Origin: JAGCJX01 sp045638645
Lineage (GTDB): Bacteria; Bacteroidota; Bacteroidia; Bacteroidales; UBA932
Length of the DNA: 64,000 nt
NCBI GenBank assembly: GCA_045638645.1
Contig: JAZUBU010000015.1
Coordinates: 1-64,000, forward strand
Direction of reading: 5' to 3'
Made by a program: the position numbers and the translations under genes. The notes under the pieces were generated by a model. It did no database searches, was not told the DNA's origin, and saw nothing but the letters and a program-made list of their open reading frames with translations. Below, one piece after another: positions 43,739 to 52,167 of this stretch (position 1 is its first letter; the number at the start of each line of letters is the position of its first letter).

Positions 43739-44167
43739 TTACAGGCAAGCAATTTTATCAATGCGGCGTTGGTGACGGCCTCCTTCAAAAGGGGTTTCAA
43801 TAAAGGTCTTGAGCATAGCCAAGGCTTCCTCATTGGAAACAAAGCGGGCCGGGAGAGAAAGGATGTTGGCGTTGTTGTGTTGGCGGGCCAGGGCGGCAAT
43901 CTCCGGGGTCCAGCAGAGGGCTGCGCGGATGCCAGCATGCTTGTTGACGGTCATGCTGATGCCGTTGCCTGTTCCGCAGATAGCAATACCCCATTCACAG
44001 GTGCCTTCTTCAATGCTGGCAGCCAGGGGATGGGCGACGTCCGGGTAGTCCATGCTTTCGGTAGAGTGGGTGCCAAAGTCTTTTACTTCGTATCCTTGTT
44101 CACGCAAGTACTCAATCAAGAGACCTTTCAATTCATAGCCGGCGTGATCGGCAGCAATTCCTATCAT
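43739..44167 (-). CDS. rpiB: Ribose-5-phosphate isomerase B
   Basis: 142 residues. IGIAADHAGYELKG at the N-terminus, YPDVAHPLA near 40, CGTGNGISMTVNKHAGIRAALC near 65-85 (catalytic Cys in CGTGNG) and NANILSLPARFV near 97 define RpiB. It interconverts ribose and ribulose 5-phosphate in the pentose phosphate pathway; related enzymes also act on allose or galactose 6-phosphate. A longer frame starts at a GTG at 44194, but that codon lies inside a candidate -7 box, so ATG 44167 is preferred. First gene of rpiB-truB-queA. Confidence 0.93.
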   Translation of the reverse strand: MIGIAADHAGYELKGLLIEYLREQGYEVKDFGTHSTESMDYPDVAHPLAASIEEGTCEWGIAICGTGNGISMTVNKHAGIRAALCWTPEIAALARQHNNANILSLPARFVSNEEALAMLKTFIETPFEGGRHQRRIDKIACL

Positions 44168-44193
44168 GGTTTTTTGGGTTTGGTTTAATTCCA

Positions 44194-44201
44194 CAAAAAT
44201 A
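44194..44201 (-). promoter_or_regulatory. Candidate -7 box of rpiB-truB-queA
   Basis: Minus-strand TATTTTTG matches TAnnTTTG, 27 bases before the rpiB ATG. It faces the plus-strand box at 44214-44221, so two divergent promoters share this 80-base gap. Confidence 0.45.
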
Positions 44202-44213
44202 TAAAAAGCTTGT

Positions 44214-44221
44214 TATCTTTG
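44214..44221 (+). promoter_or_regulatory. Candidate -7 box of the sigma-like gene
   Basis: TATCTTTG matches TAnnTTTG, 28 bases before the ATG at 44249. The -33 side is A+T rich without a clear TTTG. Confidence 0.45.
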
Positions 44222-44248
44222 TAAATAAAATCCAAGTCAAACGATAAA

Positions 44249-45454
44249 ATGGTCAAGCGAGTAAGTAAAATTTCGGATCCGTCACCGGATCTGTGTTCGT
44301 TCATGGAATTTTTGCAACGGGATGAAGAGCGTTGGGAACTGGCCCGTTTGGGCTTCTGGACCGATGTGCAGGAGGCGGCGCTCCGTTTCTCTGCTGAGAA
44401 GGAATTTTCAAGGCGGGAGGGAGAATCCTTTGCCGCTTGGAAGGAGCGTTCTTTGGCCGCCTTCTATCGTCAGCACGGCTTTAGCAGCTTCTATCAGAAA
44501 GTTCTGTCGGACAGACGGTTTGCTTATGTCGTAAAGAAGAGAACACTCCACTATTTGCATGGATTGTGGAAGTCGACTCCCCGTACCGAGCTGGATGGTT
44601 ATCTGGCGAATGAAAACGAGTCCATTTCTTACACGCTGTCGCCGGATCATTTTGACCGGTTGTTTGCCCATTATTTTTTGGCATACGCTGGTATGGAGGC
44701 ACCCATGGGTTTGCAACAGCAGGTGCAGCATTTGGCCGCCAAGGAGTTTCCTTTGATGGAGGCGGAGGTGATGCGTCGTTTGCGGGCCAATGACCAGCAT
44801 TGTTGGACCATCTTTTATCGTCATCTCAAGCCTTATGTCATTGGATTCACCGCCAAAGTCAGTGATACCTATCTCCGGGAGGAAGCCGAGGAAATGTGGA
44901 ATGAAGTGTGCTACGCAATCAATGGTGCTCTGATCGGAGGCCGATTGGATCATCAAGCCGGCGCCAAGGACCTCATCTCCTTTGCTGTGGGGATGATCCG
45001 CAACAAGTGCAAGGAGTTGAGGAGGGTGCGTGGCAAACGCAAGGCCGTGGACCTGGATTCGGTATCGTATGGTCTCACGGAAGAGGAGGTGCACAATCCT
45101 TTTGATCGGGAAACCGCAATTCCTGAGTTTTTTCCGTCACAAGATACCCCCGTCCGTCATTATGTTGACGTTCTGGACAAAGACAGTGTTCGGACCACCC
45201 TTGTTTTGGCCTTGTACAATCCGACCCATCCTTTGCATGAACCGCTGGTCAAAGGCTTGGAAGAGGATGTCGCCCTGTTGTTGGCCCATTATACGGAAGG
45301 ACGCTCATACGAGGAACTGGTGGAGATGAGACACGGTCCGGTTCCAGCAGATGAAATGGTTCGCTTGGCAGCACGTATGCGACAAGTGATCAGACGATTG
45401 AAGACAAAACTGATTCAGCGCTATGCGCAATTGATAAACTTAGAAGAGGTATGA
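44249..45454 (+). CDS. Divergent sigma-70-like (ECF-like) protein with long N-terminal extension
   Basis: 401 residues. Residues about 173-262 resemble sigma region 2: RRLRANDQHCWTIFYRHL, then REEAEEMWNEV in place of the usual AEDlvQevF, then a conserved-looking ISFAVGMIRNKCKELRR. Residues about 338-392 resemble region 4, with a helix-turn-helix-like ALLLAHYTEGRSYEELVEM and the basic RRLKTKLIQRY. About 170 residues precede region 2, far more than in an ordinary ECF sigma factor, and look helical with no known domain. The stop overlaps the start of a zinc-finger membrane protein by four bases (ATGA), the usual layout of sigma/anti-sigma pairs. Sigma function is inferred; the promoter it would read is unknown. 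Confidence 0.6.
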   Translation: MVKRVSKISDPSPDLCSFMEFLQRDEERWELARLGFWTDVQEAALRFSAEKEFSRREGESFAAWKERSLAAFYRQHGFSSFYQKVLSDRRFAYVVKKRTLHYLHGLWKSTPRTELDGYLANENESISYTLSPDHFDRLFAHYFLAYAGMEAPMGLQQQVQHLAAKEFPLMEAEVMRRLRANDQHCWTIFYRHLKPYVIGFTAKVSDTYLREEAEEMWNEVCYAINGALIGGRLDHQAGAKDLISFAVGMIRNKCKELRRVRGKRKAVDLDSVSYGLTEEEVHNPFDRETAIPEFFPSQDTPVRHYVDVLDKDSVRTTLVLALYNPTHPLHEPLVKGLEEDVALLLAHYTEGRSYEELVEMRHGPVPADEMVRLAARMRQVIRRLKTKLIQRYAQLINLEEV

Positions 45455-45831
45455 CAAACGGTTGTGATAACTTAGACCGGTATTTTGCCGGGATCCTGTC
45501 GGAAGCAGAGGAGACAGCATTTCAAGAACACCTGGCATCTTGTCCGGCATGCCGCCAACACCTGCAAGGGTTGCGCAATATGCGTGGCGGCTTTGAACAA
45601 CAAGAACGCCGCCCTGTTTGGCGGCGTCTCGGTCATTCTGTCATCCATTCCCGTTGGGCAAGGGTTGCTGCATTGGTGCTACTTGCTTCTACCTTGGGTC
45701 TGGGTTACTATGCATGGGTTCGTCCTCAGTCCGTGACCATCAATCCGGGTCATGTCCACGAAGTGGTTTGGTCTGTGGATACGCTTAAGCAGGATTCAGT
45801 GTTGCAAAAGCCCGCTCAACCCGTTCGGTAA
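45451..45831 (+). CDS. Membrane-anchored zinc-finger anti-sigma-like protein
   Basis: 126 residues. The N-terminal cytoplasmic part has a zinc-finger anti-sigma motif, His27-x3-Cys31-x2-Cys34, in EHLASCPACRQHL. A single membrane helix (about 71-89) is followed by a short exported tail of about 36 residues. This is the layout of zf-HC2 anti-sigma factors that hold a sigma factor at the membrane until a signal releases it. Coupling with the upstream sigma-like gene by a four-base overlap supports the role. The very short exported part suggests that sensing needs a partner. Its last 47 bases overlap the convergent gltX gene. Confidence 0.7.
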   Translation: MTNGCDNLDRYFAGILSEAEETAFQEHLASCPACRQHLQGLRNMRGGFEQQERRPVWRRLGHSVIHSRWARVAALVLLASTLGLGYYAWVRPQSVTINPGHVHEVVWSVDTLKQDSVLQKPAQPVR

Positions 45832-47347
45832 AGGCTTCCCTGCCGATGGTTGCGATGATGTCGGCTACACCGGGGCCTTTGGATGCTCCTACGATCATCA
45901 GACGCAGGCCGTTCATGACTTTGCCCATGGGCATGCTGTTTTCTACCACAAAATTGTGCAAGTTCTCTTCCACAGAAGCTTTGGAGAAATCGGGTAATTG
46001 CTGAACAAACGCTGCAGTTTGTTTCAGCAGGGGAAGGTTTTCTGCTTTCCAGAATTTATTGACGGTTTGCGGGTCATACGTCGCAGGTGCTTCAAAGAAG
46101 AATGAGGAGAGTTCCCAGAAATCCTGTACAAAGTGTGCTCTTTCTTTGATCAGTTCTACCACGTTTTCAACATATGTCAGGTCGGTGGTGATGCCTTTTT
46201 CTTCCAAAATCGGCAGGAATTCTTCTGCCAGTTTCTGATTGCTTTGTTTGCGCAGGTATTCTTGGTTGAACCATTTTGCTTTGTCAGCATTGAACTTGGC
46301 ACCTGATTTGACGATACGGTCCAAGGAGAAGACCGGTACCAGTTCTTCCAGAGTGAAGAGTTCTTGTTCGGTACCCGGGTTCCATCCCAAGAGGGCAAGC
46401 AGGTTGACGAATGCTTCCGGATAGTAGCCGTCTTCGCGGTAACCGCGTGAAATTTCTCCATTGGGGGCTTGCCAACGCAACGGGAAAACCGGGAATCCGA
46501 GGCGGTCGCCGTCCCGTTTGCTTAACTTTCCTTTGCCGTCGGGTTTCAGGAGCAGTGACAGGTGGGCAAAGCGGGGTTGTGACTCTTGCCAGCCGAAGGC
46601 TTCGTACAACAGGTAGTGCAGGGGAAGGGAGGGCAACCATTCTTCCCCACGGATGACCTCGGTGATTTCCATCAGGTGGTCGTCCACGATGTTGGCCAAG
46701 TGGTAGGTAGGCAACTGGTCAGCCGCTTTCCAAAGGACTTTGTCATCCAAGGTGTCGGTGTTTACTTCGATGTGTCCGCGGATCAAGTCATCCATCGCCA
46801 CAACCCGGTTGACAGGCATTTTGAAGCGGATGGTCCAGTGGTTTTCCTCTTTGAGACGACGTTGTGTTTCTTCTTCGCTCAATGTCAGGGAGTTGGTCAG
46901 TTTGTCACGGGTGGCTTGGTTGTAAGTGAAGGTTTTTCCTTCGGCTTCAGCCTCTTTGCGCAGATGATCCAGGTCTTCGGCACTGTCGAAGGCATAGTAG
47001 GCGAAACCTTTGGCTACCAGTTCTTCAGCATATTGGCGGTAGATGGGTTTGCGTTGTGACTGGCGGTAAGGGGCATGCGGGTGTTGTGCATCGGCAACTT
47101 CCACCACTTGGCCATCGGCAGTCACCCCTTCATCGGGGTATATGCCACACCAGCGCAGTGATTCGATGATGTAGGCTTCTGCACCGGGAACGAAGCGTTG
47201 TGAGTCAGTGTCTTCAATCCGGAGAATGAACTTTCCACCATTTTGTTTGGCAAACAAATAGTTGTATAAAGCAGTACGTACTCCACCCATGTGCAGAGGG
47301 CCGGTGGGACTGGGAGCGAAGCGTACGCGGGTTTCTTTCTTTTGCAT
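45785..47347 (-). CDS. gltX: Glutamyl-tRNA synthetase
   Basis: 520 residues, class I. RFAPSPTGPLHMGG carries the HIGH-like motif, ILRIEDTD follows, and KLSKRDGDR is the KMSKS equivalent near 260. The C-terminal 180 residues are the all-helical anticodon-binding region. It charges tRNA-Glu. It starts 27 bases after the ftsZ end and may be read from the dcw transcript. Its 3' end overlaps the convergent anti-sigma-like gene by 47 bases. Confidence 0.96.
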   Translation of the reverse strand: MQKKETRVRFAPSPTGPLHMGGVRTALYNYLFAKQNGGKFILRIEDTDSQRFVPGAEAYIIESLRWCGIYPDEGVTADGQVVEVADAQHPHAPYRQSQRKPIYRQYAEELVAKGFAYYAFDSAEDLDHLRKEAEAEGKTFTYNQATRDKLTNSLTLSEEETQRRLKEENHWTIRFKMPVNRVVAMDDLIRGHIEVNTDTLDDKVLWKAADQLPTYHLANIVDDHLMEITEVIRGEEWLPSLPLHYLLYEAFGWQESQPRFAHLSLLLKPDGKGKLSKRDGDRLGFPVFPLRWQAPNGEISRGYREDGYYPEAFVNLLALLGWNPGTEQELFTLEELVPVFSLDRIVKSGAKFNADKAKWFNQEYLRKQSNQKLAEEFLPILEEKGITTDLTYVENVVELIKERAHFVQDFWELSSFFFEAPATYDPQTVNKFWKAENLPLLKQTAAFVQQLPDFSKASVEENLHNFVVENSMPMGKVMNGLRLMIVGASKGPGVADIIATIGREAFTERVERAFATLNPA

Positions 47348-47374
47348 GGTCGATATTTTTGATGTTTGTACTCG

Positions 47375-48610
47375 TTAGGATTGTTGTGCTTTGATGCGTT
47401 TTCTCAGGCGTGTCAATGCCGGTTCTTTCTCAAATTCTTGGATCGTGAGGCTGTTGTCGTAGATGGGAATGAGGTCGTAGTGGGGATCTTCGTCTTGTTG
47501 GAAGTTTCCCGGTTCGTAGGACAGTTGTAGCGGGATGCTGCCGTCTTCCTCCTCTTCCCGTTCCATTAAGGTAACGATGGTCGTGTCATCCCGATGCACC
47601 TGGAGGGGTTCGGGTTGGGGCGTGATGACCATATCGATACCGGTTACGACAACGGTTATGCGGATGGCATCCTTCGGGAGGGTTTCGTCGTGTACAACCC
47701 CCCGTTTGAATTTTTGTGTGGGACCGGTGTATTCTCGGATGGTGGCCAGGATTTGCTCCAATTCCGCCATCTTCAAATTGTTATCCGACTTGTTGTTGTA
47801 GGAGATGTTTACCAAAGCGCTGGTTGCTGTCCGGATGTTGTATTCGTTCAGCAGGGGGGATTCCAGGGCCAGACGCACCGCTTCTTTGGCCCGATCTTCC
47901 CCAGAAGCGATACCGATCCCCAGGAGGGCAATGCCACTGTCTTTGGTAACCATTTTTACGTCGGCCAAGTCTACGTTGATGAAGCCTCGGCTGGTGATGA
48001 TTTCGGCAATGCCTTTTACTGCGGTGTTGAGGATCTCATCCACTTTCGGGAAAGCGTCATCCACGTTCAGGTCCGCATAAATTTCGTAGAGTTTCTGATT
48101 GTCAATGACCAGGAGGGAGTCGACTTTGCTGGAGATCTCCTTCAGTCCGTTCATGGCACGGCGATAGAATTCCGATCCTTCGTCCTTGAAAGGGAGGGTG
48201 ACTACACCGATGGTCAGCAGACCGAGTTCGTTTTTGGTAATGTCTGCGATGACGGGTGCAGCTCCGGTACCGGTTCCCCCGCCCAGGCCGGCAGTGATGA
48301 ATACCATTTCTGTGCCGATTCCAATGGCTTCTTTGATTTCGTCGATGGATTCAACGGCGGCCATTCTGCCCCGTTCGGGATCGCAGCCGGCACCCAGACC
48401 GCGGGTGACTACATTTCCCAATTGAACCCTCATGGGAACTGGGCTGTCGTTCAAGGTTTGTGCATCGGTATTGCATACGATGAAATCAACATCCTTGATG
48501 CCTTGTTTGTACATTTGATTGACTGCATTGCAACCGCCGCCGCCCACACCGATGACTTTGATGAGGTAGTTCTTTTTGGTGATGTTGGTGGGAATGAATC
48601 GGTCTTCCAT
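47375..48610 (-). CDS. ftsZ: Cell division protein FtsZ
   Basis: 411 residues from the ATG at 48610. The tubulin-like GTPase domain (about 10-320) has IKVIGVGGGGCNAV and the signature GGGTGTGAAPVIA, then the T7-type loop region NVDLADVKMV. A linker rich in acidic residues and the C-terminal peptide QEFEKEPALTRLRKRI follow, the latter expected to bind FtsA. It polymerises into the division ring. A further in-frame ATG at 48631 overlaps the ftsA stop and would add MKPSINL; MEDRF is closer to relatives. The frame continues far upstream inside ftsA, which is not translated as FtsZ. It follows ftsA without terminator. Confidence 0.97.
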   Translation of the reverse strand: MEDRFIPTNITKKNYLIKVIGVGGGGCNAVNQMYKQGIKDVDFIVCNTDAQTLNDSPVPMRVQLGNVVTRGLGAGCDPERGRMAAVESIDEIKEAIGIGTEMVFITAGLGGGTGTGAAPVIADITKNELGLLTIGVVTLPFKDEGSEFYRRAMNGLKEISSKVDSLLVIDNQKLYEIYADLNVDDAFPKVDEILNTAVKGIAEIITSRGFINVDLADVKMVTKDSGIALLGIGIASGEDRAKEAVRLALESPLLNEYNIRTATSALVNISYNNKSDNNLKMAELEQILATIREYTGPTQKFKRGVVHDETLPKDAIRITVVVTGIDMVITPQPEPLQVHRDDTTIVTLMEREEEEDGSIPLQLSYEPGNFQQDEDPHYDLIPIYDNSLTIQEFEKEPALTRLRKRIKAQQS

Positions 48611-48620
48611 GAGGTTGATA

Positions 48621-49988
48621 CTAGGCTTCATTGTCGTTGTTGTTGTCAAAAATGTCCATGTCTCTAAGGTTCCGGATGGCTGATTTTCCAATACTGAACC
48701 AGGTTTTCTTTGTAGGTTTGGTCGGAGGAGTCGGGGTCTTGGGATCGTCCTTGGAACCGGATTCTTCCTTGTTGAACAAGGTGCCTTGCGTACCTTGGAT
48801 GGAATCTGCGGGCAGTTGCGGTTCTTCGAAGTTGGGGATGTTGTTTCCCAACAGGTCGAACGCGTGGAGGATGAGTCCGACGGCACTGGCTCCGGACGGA
48901 GTCAGGGATTTTTCTACGGATTCTGCCAACACAAAATTATCGGGCCAAGCCACGCGGATTCCCATACCCGTGAGTTGTGTTGCCAGACGTTGGATGTGCA
49001 TCGTGTTGGCAACCCCTCCTGTGATGACCAGCCCGGCTTTGAGTTCGTCTTTCAATCCGGTTTGCTGGATTTCGTAATCGGCGGTTTTGATGATTTCCGA
49101 AAGGCGGGCTTGGATGATTTGTGCAAGTTCCTTGGAAGAGATTTCCTTGGAGCTGGCCCCTCCGGTTCCCGGGATGGAAATGATTTTCTTGCCATTGTCC
49201 ATGGGGGCAAAGGCGCTGCCGAATTGCTTTTTCAGTTCTTCCGAAGTTTTCAACGGAATGCCACAGAGTTGGCGGATGTCTTCTGTGATGGCATTTCCAC
49301 CAAACGGGATGATGCTCAGGTGGCGGATGATGTTGTCTTTGATAACAACCAGGTCGGTGGATCCGGCACCAATGTCCAGGAGGGCAACCCCCAATTCCCG
49401 TTCGTTTTCGTTCAGGATGGAACGTGTGCTGGCGATGCCGCGCAGGATGGCGCCTCCTTCCTGCAGGTTGTTGCGGGAGACGACGAGGGAAGCACTGTTC
49501 ACCGCATTTTTCTTGCCGATGAACAACTTGAAGTCGGCTTCAATTTCGGATCCCATCATGCCTACCGGATCGATTTCTCCAATGCGGTCATCGATGTTGT
49601 AACTTTGCGGTACGGCTTGCAGGACGAGGTCTGTGGCCGCTACGCGGGTGCTCCGGGCTTCGTTCAGGATGTCTTCGATCTCTTCTTCGGAAATCCAGTC
49701 GTCTCCAGTACGGCGTCTTTTGATCAGGGTGCTTTCTTGGCGGAGGCGTTCACAACAATGGTTGATCCAAACCTCGCGAATGGGTGTTTCCACTTGTTGT
49801 GATACGTTCTTGATGGCCATCTCAACGCTCTTGACAACGCGTTGGATGTTTACGACTTCTCCCCGTACGATGCCTTCGGACGGGACTTCGTGGTACCCGA
49901 CAATGCGGATGCCACTGTCGGTTTTTTGGCCGACAATGGCAGCAATCTTTGCAGTACCAAGGTCAAGGGCAGCAACTATGTTTTCCAT
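48621..49988 (-). CDS. ftsA: Cell division protein FtsA
   Basis: 455 residues. An actin-like ATPase: phosphate loop AALDLGTAKIAAIVG at the N-terminus, then ALLDIGAGSTDLVVI near 210 and VITGGVANTMHI near 325. An extension of about 45 residues, low in complexity (SKDDPKTPTPPTKPTKK), ends in an amphipathic segment WFSIGKSAIRNLRDMD that probably binds the membrane. FtsA anchors FtsZ filaments and recruits later division proteins. It follows ftsQ by 9 bases and its stop region abuts the ftsZ start. Confidence 0.96.
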   Translation of the reverse strand: MENIVAALDLGTAKIAAIVGQKTDSGIRIVGYHEVPSEGIVRGEVVNIQRVVKSVEMAIKNVSQQVETPIREVWINHCCERLRQESTLIKRRRTGDDWISEEEIEDILNEARSTRVAATDLVLQAVPQSYNIDDRIGEIDPVGMMGSEIEADFKLFIGKKNAVNSASLVVSRNNLQEGGAILRGIASTRSILNENERELGVALLDIGAGSTDLVVIKDNIIRHLSIIPFGGNAITEDIRQLCGIPLKTSEELKKQFGSAFAPMDNGKKIISIPGTGGASSKEISSKELAQIIQARLSEIIKTADYEIQQTGLKDELKAGLVITGGVANTMHIQRLATQLTGMGIRVAWPDNFVLAESVEKSLTPSGASAVGLILHAFDLLGNNIPNFEEPQLPADSIQGTQGTLFNKEESGSKDDPKTPTPPTKPTKKTWFSIGKSAIRNLRDMDIFDNNNDNEA

Positions 49989-49997
49989 TCTCTGTAT

Positions 49998-50801
49998 CTA
50001 TTTTTTCTTTTTTTGTTTTCGTTGTGTGCAGATAACCTGGTCGCGGACTTCTAGGTTGATCTCGGAATAGGTGTTCCATCCGTCCGTCGGTACGATGTGA
50101 TCATAGAAACTGTTCAATTTTCTGAATTTCAAATCGATGTTCTCCGGCTTTCCGAATCGGATGACCTGGTCACCCACACGGGTGTATAACGAGAGGTGCC
50201 CGTTTTTCTCCACGTGTATCTGCTGGATCTGGGCTTGCCAGAACGGGTGTGTATCCAGGTAATCAACCAGCTGGAGCATCTTTTGGATCCAGGATGCTTC
50301 CATGCCGGAGACCTTGCCACGGTGATTCTCTTCCAGTTGGATGGGAATGTTGCCACTGATGATGGGAACGTATGCCGTGAACTGGCTGCTCCAGGGAAAG
50401 AAGTAGTGTTCCCGATCTACATAGAAGGCTCCGGTTTTGGTTTGAAAGCGGGCTATGGGCTTGCGTTGGTTGACCTCCAGTCGCAACGTTCCTTGCTGGT
50501 TGATGCTGGCCTCTACCCGGTTGATTGCTCCTTGCTTTTGCAGACTTTCCTCCAATTCGTAGAGGTTCACCTGGTCCAGGTGTTTGCCAATCAGGGATTC
50601 CGGCAGTGCTTGAAGGGCTTCCTGGATGTCCTTCGGCTGGACAAACCGGTGTTCTGTACTGTCTGTAATGACGATGCGGATCTCTTGGCATACTTGTTTC
50701 TCTTCCTTTTGTTGGTTCAGCCAGGTGGCCACAACAAAGTAGCCGGCTGCAATCAGTACAACCAGTGAGATTCCCAAGATGGCAAGGATGCGTTTGAACA
50801 T
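49998..50801 (-). CDS. ftsQ: Cell division protein FtsQ
   Basis: 267 residues. A short cytoplasmic start, one membrane helix (about 5-27, ILGISLVVLIAAGYFVV) and a periplasmic part. A POTRA-like region at about 40-110 (VQPKDIQEALQAL) is followed by a beta region (about 115-250) with RKPIARFQTKTGAFYVDREHY. The tail is strongly basic (QRKQKKKK). FtsQ links early and late division proteins through FtsL/FtsB-like partners. Five bases separate it from murC and nine from ftsA. Confidence 0.9.
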   Translation of the reverse strand: MFKRILAILGISLVVLIAAGYFVVATWLNQQKEEKQVCQEIRIVITDSTEHRFVQPKDIQEALQALPESLIGKHLDQVNLYELEESLQKQGAINRVEASINQQGTLRLEVNQRKPIARFQTKTGAFYVDREHYFFPWSSQFTAYVPIISGNIPIQLEENHRGKVSGMEASWIQKMLQLVDYLDTHPFWQAQIQQIHVEKNGHLSLYTRVGDQVIRFGKPENIDLKFRKLNSFYDHIVPTDGWNTYSEINLEVRDQVICTQRKQKKKK

Positions 50802-50806
50802 AATAA

Positions 50807-52165
50807 TTATCGTGACGTTTGTTGGCTCAGCAGTTCCGTAATGGGTTGGATAAGACGGTCAATGTCTCCCGCCCCAAATGTAATCAAAATATCAATAGTC
50901 CGTTCTTTCAAGTTGTTCAGAAGGTCTTCTTTGGCAATCAGCTCGCATTTCGCTCCGCGGATGTTCTGCAGGATGAGTTCGGAACGGATGCCGGGAATCG
51001 GTTCCTCGCGTGCGGGGTAGATGGGCAGGAGAATGACTTCTTCCGCTTGGCCCAATGCTTCTGCAAATTCGAGGTAGAAGTCCCGGGTCCGGGTATACAG
51101 GTGGGGTTGGAAAACAAGGGTTACCTTCCTTCCCGGGAATATATTGCGGATGGATGAGAGGGCGGCTGCAATTTCCTTCGGATGGTGGGCATAGTCGTCC
51201 ACATAGGCGCAGGAGGGGGTATTCAAATGGATGTCAAAGCGACGTTCTACGCCGGAATAAGTGGCCAATCCTTGGCGGATGGCTTCCGGTTGGGTACCAT
51301 GCAACCAGGCGACGGCCCCTGCAGCAATGGCATTTTCTACATTGACCCAGCCAGGGATGCCGACTTGGCAATCGTGGATGGGTTGGCCCGGAGTCACGAA
51401 GGTAAAACGGAAGTAACCGCCCGGGAGGGCTTCAATGTCTTTGGCATAGAAGTCACACGGCTGGTTGTATGCATATCGGTATACCTTTGCCGGGAGCTGA
51501 TCATCCTCGATCCCGAGACTGACGCCGTTTTTGAGGACCAGGGCCTCTTTGACTTGTTGTGCAAACAGGCGGAAGGCTTCTTGGACTTGGGACAGGTCGT
51601 TGTAAATATCCAAATGGTCCGCATCAATGGCTGTGATGGCGGCAATGTTCGGGAACAATTGGAGGAACGAACGGTCAAATTCATCGGCTTCTGCTACCAA
51701 CACCGGATTGTTGCTCAGCAACAGGTTGGTGTGATAGTTTTTGGAGATGCCTCCCAGAAACGCATTGCACCCTTCTTGGGCATGCGTCAGCAAGTGGCCG
51801 AGCAGGGTGGATGTTGTGGTTTTTCCGTGGGTGCCGGCGATGGCCAGGGTTTCTTGTGTCTTGGCAATTTCTCCCAAGGCAAGGGAACGTTTGATCAGTC
51901 GGTATGCGCCCTTCCTGGCTGTTTGCAGCTCCTGGAGGCTTTCCGGAATGGCCGGGGTGTAGATGATCAGGGTTTCGGAGGCCGGCGTCGGAATCAGGTC
52001 CGGTCGGTCCTCGTAGTGGATGCGGATGCCTTCGGATTCCAATGCGGCAGTCAGTTTGCTGGGGGTGCGGTCATAGCCACTGACTTGATAGCCAGCGTGG
52101 TGATAGTACCGGGCGATGGCACTCATGCCAATTCCTCCGATTCCGATAAAATAGACGTTCTTCAT
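50807..52165 (-). CDS. murC: UDP-N-acetylmuramate--L-alanine ligase
   Basis: 452 residues from ATG 52165. The N-terminal nucleotide fold has FIGIGGIGMSAIARYY, the ATP loop is GTHGKTTTSTLLGH (about 113), and VDDYAHHPKEIAA (about 335) is conserved. It adds the first amino acid of the peptidoglycan stem, usually L-Ala, to UDP-MurNAc in the cytoplasm. The open frame runs on upstream through murG in another reading of that gene, but ATG 52165 starts the family N-terminus, 2 bases after the murG stop. Confidence 0.96.
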   Translation of the reverse strand: MKNVYFIGIGGIGMSAIARYYHHAGYQVSGYDRTPSKLTAALESEGIRIHYEDRPDLIPTPASETLIIYTPAIPESLQELQTARKGAYRLIKRSLALGEIAKTQETLAIAGTHGKTTTSTLLGHLLTHAQEGCNAFLGGISKNYHTNLLLSNNPVLVAEADEFDRSFLQLFPNIAAITAIDADHLDIYNDLSQVQEAFRLFAQQVKEALVLKNGVSLGIEDDQLPAKVYRYAYNQPCDFYAKDIEALPGGYFRFTFVTPGQPIHDCQVGIPGWVNVENAIAAGAVAWLHGTQPEAIRQGLATYSGVERRFDIHLNTPSCAYVDDYAHHPKEIAAALSSIRNIFPGRKVTLVFQPHLYTRTRDFYLEFAEALGQAEEVILLPIYPAREEPIPGIRSELILQNIRGAKCELIAKEDLLNNLKERTIDILITFGAGDIDRLIQPITELLSQQTSR

Positions 52166-52167
52166 GG

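Noticed and set aside
47594..48667. 357-residue plus-strand frame opposite ftsZ
   Set aside because: Shadow of the conserved ftsZ codons; no ribosome site or promoter box.
48632..48886. N-terminal extension of the ftsZ frame inside ftsA
   Set aside because: The added residues are a Ser/Thr/Pro/Arg-rich out-of-frame reading of ftsA; relatives start near MEDRF.
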